This document shows, in pieces, positions 61,845 through 64,000 of a stretch of 64,000 nucleotides of DNA; position 1 is the first letter of the stretch; every line of letters begins with the position of its first letter. The DNA is from VYFG01 sp965203365 (lineage in GTDB: Bacteria > Pseudomonadota > Gammaproteobacteria > Arenicellales > Poriferihabitantaceae). The stretch is from contig OZ241878.1 in assembly GCA_965203365.1 (NCBI GenBank), positions 124,001 through 188,000 on the forward strand. The letters run 5' to 3'. The notes below the pieces were generated by a model. That model saw only the letters and a list, made by a program, of their open reading frames with translations. It did no database searches and was not told the origin of the DNA. The translations under genes and the position numbers were made by a program.

Positions 61845-63419
61845 ATGTCAATCATGAGTCACCTGTCAACCGGTAATATCCTGGTCATCATGGCGGACCA
61901 GCTTGCTGCCAGAGCATTGGGCTGCTATGGCAACCGTGATGTGCGTAGCCCCCGAATCGACGAAATCGGGGAAAACGGCGTGCTGTTCGAGGCCGCCTAT
62001 TCCAGCAGCCCACTGTGCACCCCCGCCCGCTACGCCTTCATGACCGGACAATACGTTTCTCGTTGCGGGGGCTATGATAATGCCGCCTATCTCCCTGCCA
62101 CGATGCCGACATTTGCCCACTATTTGCGACTGATGGGTTACCACACCTGCTTGGCGGGCAAGATGCATTTCGTTGGTCCGGATCAACTGCACGGCTTTGA
62201 GGACCGAGTGACAACAGACATCTATCCATCGGACTTTGGCTGGGTACCGGACTGGACGATTGGCAGCGAACGCATTGATTTTTGGTATCACAATATGTCC
62301 AGTGTCAAACAGGCGGGGGTGGCGGCCATCACGAACCAAATCAGCTACGACGAGGAAGTGGGCAATGCGGCACTGCGGGTCATTTACGACCATGCTCGTG
62401 GGGAAGATCCTCGTCCCTTGTGCCTTGTCGCCAGTTTCATTCATCCCCATGACCCGTATGCCACCCGGCAGAAATACTGGGACCTCTATGACGGAGTCCC
62501 GATTGCCCCCCCGGCCGTACCGAGACCATCGATGGAACAGCAGGATGCCCATGGGCGCCGGCTGGAACGGGTCATTGCCCTGGATGCGGTCGATATTTCG
62601 CCCGAGGAGATCATTCGCGCCCGACGGGCCTATTACGGCAACGTGTCCTATTTTGATGAGTGGGTTGGATGCTTGGTGGACGCCTTGGGGGAATGTGGCA
62701 TGGCTGAGAACACCACGGTGATCATCCTGTCCGACCATGGGGATATGCTGGGAGAGCACGGGCTTTGGTACAAAATGTCTTTTCGTGAATGGTCGGCGCG
62801 TATCCCGTTGATCCTGTATCGCCCCGAACGATTTGCCCCTTGTCGAGTGACTCGGCCTGTCTCACAGGTCGACTTGTTGCCCACTTTGCTGGAATTGGCT
62901 TCGGAAAATGCGGGCTGTCGACCACCGGATCGAATTGATCCATGGGATGGACGCAGCCTGTTGCCACTGGCTGATGGAAATACTGATGATGCCTCGGCTC
63001 CGGTGATTGCCGAGTATCTGGCCGAGGGGACGACCGAACCGATGCTCATGATTCGCTCCGGCACACTGAAATACATCCAGTGTCCGGGGGATCCAGAGCT
63101 GTTATTTGATCTGAATGTGGACCCTGAAGAGGAAACCAACCTGGTGGCGAACCCTGATACGGCCGGTGAACTGAAGCGATTGAGAGCCCTTGCCCGGAAC
63201 CACTGGGACCCCGAAGAGGTGCGTCAACGCGTCATCGCCGACCAAGTTCGGCGTCGGGCAGTGCATGCCGCTTTATGCGTCGGTCGGCATCAGCCTTGGG
63301 ATTTTCAACCCGAGCGGGATGCCGCCCAGGAGTACACGCGCAGCCACCTTGACCTGACCCACTTCGACCACACATCCCGGTATCCCAGGCCACCAGCGTT
63401 CCACCCTCGTTGGAAGTAG
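61845..63419 (+). CDS. betC: Choline-sulfatase
   Basis: A 524-residue sulfatase. The formylglycine site is SSPLCTPARYAFMTGQY (Cys58 in C-x-P-x-R). Metal residues start with MADQLAARALGCYGN and continue in TVIILSDHGDMLGEHGLWYKMSF. The stretch LAGKMHFVGPDQLHGFEDRVTTDIYPSDFGWVPDW is characteristic of choline-sulfatase BetC, which hydrolyses choline-O-sulfate to choline and sulfate. No signal peptide is present, as in BetC. The Cys must be converted by a formylglycine enzyme that is not found in this window, since the NirV-like protein lacks the catalytic cysteines. No betAB genes follow. Confidence 0.88.
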   Translation: MSIMSHLSTGNILVIMADQLAARALGCYGNRDVRSPRIDEIGENGVLFEAAYSSSPLCTPARYAFMTGQYVSRCGGYDNAAYLPATMPTFAHYLRLMGYHTCLAGKMHFVGPDQLHGFEDRVTTDIYPSDFGWVPDWTIGSERIDFWYHNMSSVKQAGVAAITNQISYDEEVGNAALRVIYDHARGEDPRPLCLVASFIHPHDPYATRQKYWDLYDGVPIAPPAVPRPSMEQQDAHGRRLERVIALDAVDISPEEIIRARRAYYGNVSYFDEWVGCLVDALGECGMAENTTVIILSDHGDMLGEHGLWYKMSFREWSARIPLILYRPERFAPCRVTRPVSQVDLLPTLLELASENAGCRPPDRIDPWDGRSLLPLADGNTDDASAPVIAEYLAEGTTEPMLMIRSGTLKYIQCPGDPELLFDLNVDPEEETNLVANPDTAGELKRLRALARNHWDPEEVRQRVIADQVRRRAVHAALCVGRHQPWDFQPERDAAQEYTRSHLDLTHFDHTSRYPRPPAFHPRWK

Positions 63420-63426
63420 GACCCTC

Positions 63427-64000
63427 TTAGATCCAATAGGCGATGCGGGTCATTATCCGTGACGTCTGCCTCATCAGTTCACGGACCGGGTAGGGCAAAG
63501 CCGCGGCGCCAGCCTGTTGAGCCATGTCGGCATGCTTGGCCTCGTCGGCCTGCATTTGTGCCACGACTTCTCGGCTGCGGATGTCGGCCTGAGGCAATAC
63601 GGCCAGATGGTGCTCCAGATGTTGCACGACTTGCTTCTCGGTTTCCCGGACAAACCCTAGATTCCATTGGTTGCCGATGATGCCGGCCGTTGCCCCGATC
63701 ACGAAAGAGCCCGCGTACCACAGGGGATTGAGCAGGCTTTTATGTGCATTGAGCTCCTTGAGGCGCCGTTCACACCATGCCAAATGGTCGATTTCCTCGG
63801 TCGCAGCGTCCTTCATCAGGACGCGGGTTGACTCCGATTGAGCGATCAGTGCCTGACTTTGATACAGTGCCTGGGCACAAACCTCACCCACATGATTGAC
63901 CCGCATATAACCCGCCGAACGGCGATGTTCTGACGGGTTCAATCTTGCCTCTTCGGCGTCGGATGGAAAGGGTCTGGTGGCTCGCGCCGGTTGGCATAGG
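63427..64000 (-). CDS. coq7: Ubiquinone biosynthesis hydroxylase Coq7, start beyond the window
   Basis: A di-iron carboxylate protein reading from beyond the right edge to TAG-type stop at 63427. The frame stays open to the window end (PARATRPFPSDAEEARLNPSEHRRSAG), so the start lies outside and about 190 residues are visible. Iron ligands are in RVNHVGEVCAQALYQ, AATEEIDHLAWCERRL, QVVQHLEHHLAVLP and QADEAKHADMAQQAG. It hydroxylates 3-demethoxyubiquinol, the penultimate step of ubiquinone synthesis. It is convergent with betC, only 7 bp apart. Confidence 0.93.
   Translation of the reverse strand, partial: LCQPARATRPFPSDAEEARLNPSEHRRSAGYMRVNHVGEVCAQALYQSQALIAQSESTRVLMKDAATEEIDHLAWCERRLKELNAHKSLLNPLWYAGSFVIGATAGIIGNQWNLGFVRETEKQVVQHLEHHLAVLPQADIRSREVVAQMQADEAKHADMAQQAGAAALPYPVRELMRQTSRIMTRIAYWI

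Noticed and set aside
1..64000. CRISPR array, tRNA or rRNA genes
   Set aside because: I saw no regularly spaced palindromic repeats with unique spacers and no tRNA arms or rRNA signatures; the one tandem array is coding.

Overview
The window reads as a chromosomal segment of a gammaproteobacterium. Supporting genes are rapA, fabA/fabB, coq7, a fused folK-folP, apaG, pncB, rpiA and a BepA-type M48 peptidase. A sox cluster, a CbbQ-type ATPase beside rpiA, copper nitrite reductase and a heme A synthase suggest a respiring sulfur-oxidising, possibly autotrophic or nitrite-reducing lifestyle. Many insertion-sequence scars, broken genes and genes for host-type osmolytes would suit a symbiont or particle-associated marine bacterium, but that is inference.

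Layout. 1-5.1 kb (minus): a SNF2 helicase, an Hsp70/actin-like ATPase with a DnaJ-like zinc motif, and a phosphoesterase cut by the window edge; this cassette looks like a defence or stress system. 5.2-6.5 kb: a dead IS30-type element. 6.7-9.6 kb: rapA. 9.8-20.3 kb (minus): small hydrolases, a VOC protein, an M24 protein, transporters, a carnitine-degradation pair (BKACE plus carnitine dehydrogenase-thioesterase fusion), a D-2-hydroxyacid dehydrogenase, pncB and a 2OG-Fe(II) oxygenase. 21.1-28.6 kb: a Rieske oxygenase, nirK-nirV, an IS scar with small ORFs, a hydroxyproline-betaine-epimerase-like enolase, an SDR and a small Cys-rich secreted peptide. 28.8-31.8 kb: an abiE toxin-antitoxin pair broken by an IS5-type relic, and a frameshifted XRE/ImmA-type metallopeptidase. 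34-37.3 kb: a BioC-like protein without a SAM motif, then an RTX protein whose putative promoter spacer contains a 15-G tract. 37.6-39.7 kb: soxXYZA with a SoxY that lacks the GGCGG arm. 39.8-47.7 kb: housekeeping genes. 48.1-53.8 kb: a tungsten aldehyde oxidoreductase operon (aorABC, two MoaD-like proteins around an unknown protein, moaA). 54.1-56.3 kb: a lysine-rich tandem-repeat protein and a frameshifted two-repeat protein. 57.2-64 kb: fabA-fabB, heme A synthase, an M81 peptidase, choline sulfatase and coq7 (cut by the right edge).

How the genes work together. Several scattered genes converge on quaternary-ammonium osmolytes: carnitine to glycine betaine (BKACE, LcdH-thioesterase), choline-O-sulfate to choline (BetC), a betaine-demethylase-like Rieske protein and a betaine-epimerase-like enolase. 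Sulfur (sox, rhodanese) and nitrogen-oxide (nirK) genes form the respiratory theme. The aor operon carries its own cofactor genes. Four loci appear to carry single-base frameshifts; either the genome is decaying or the assembly has indel errors.
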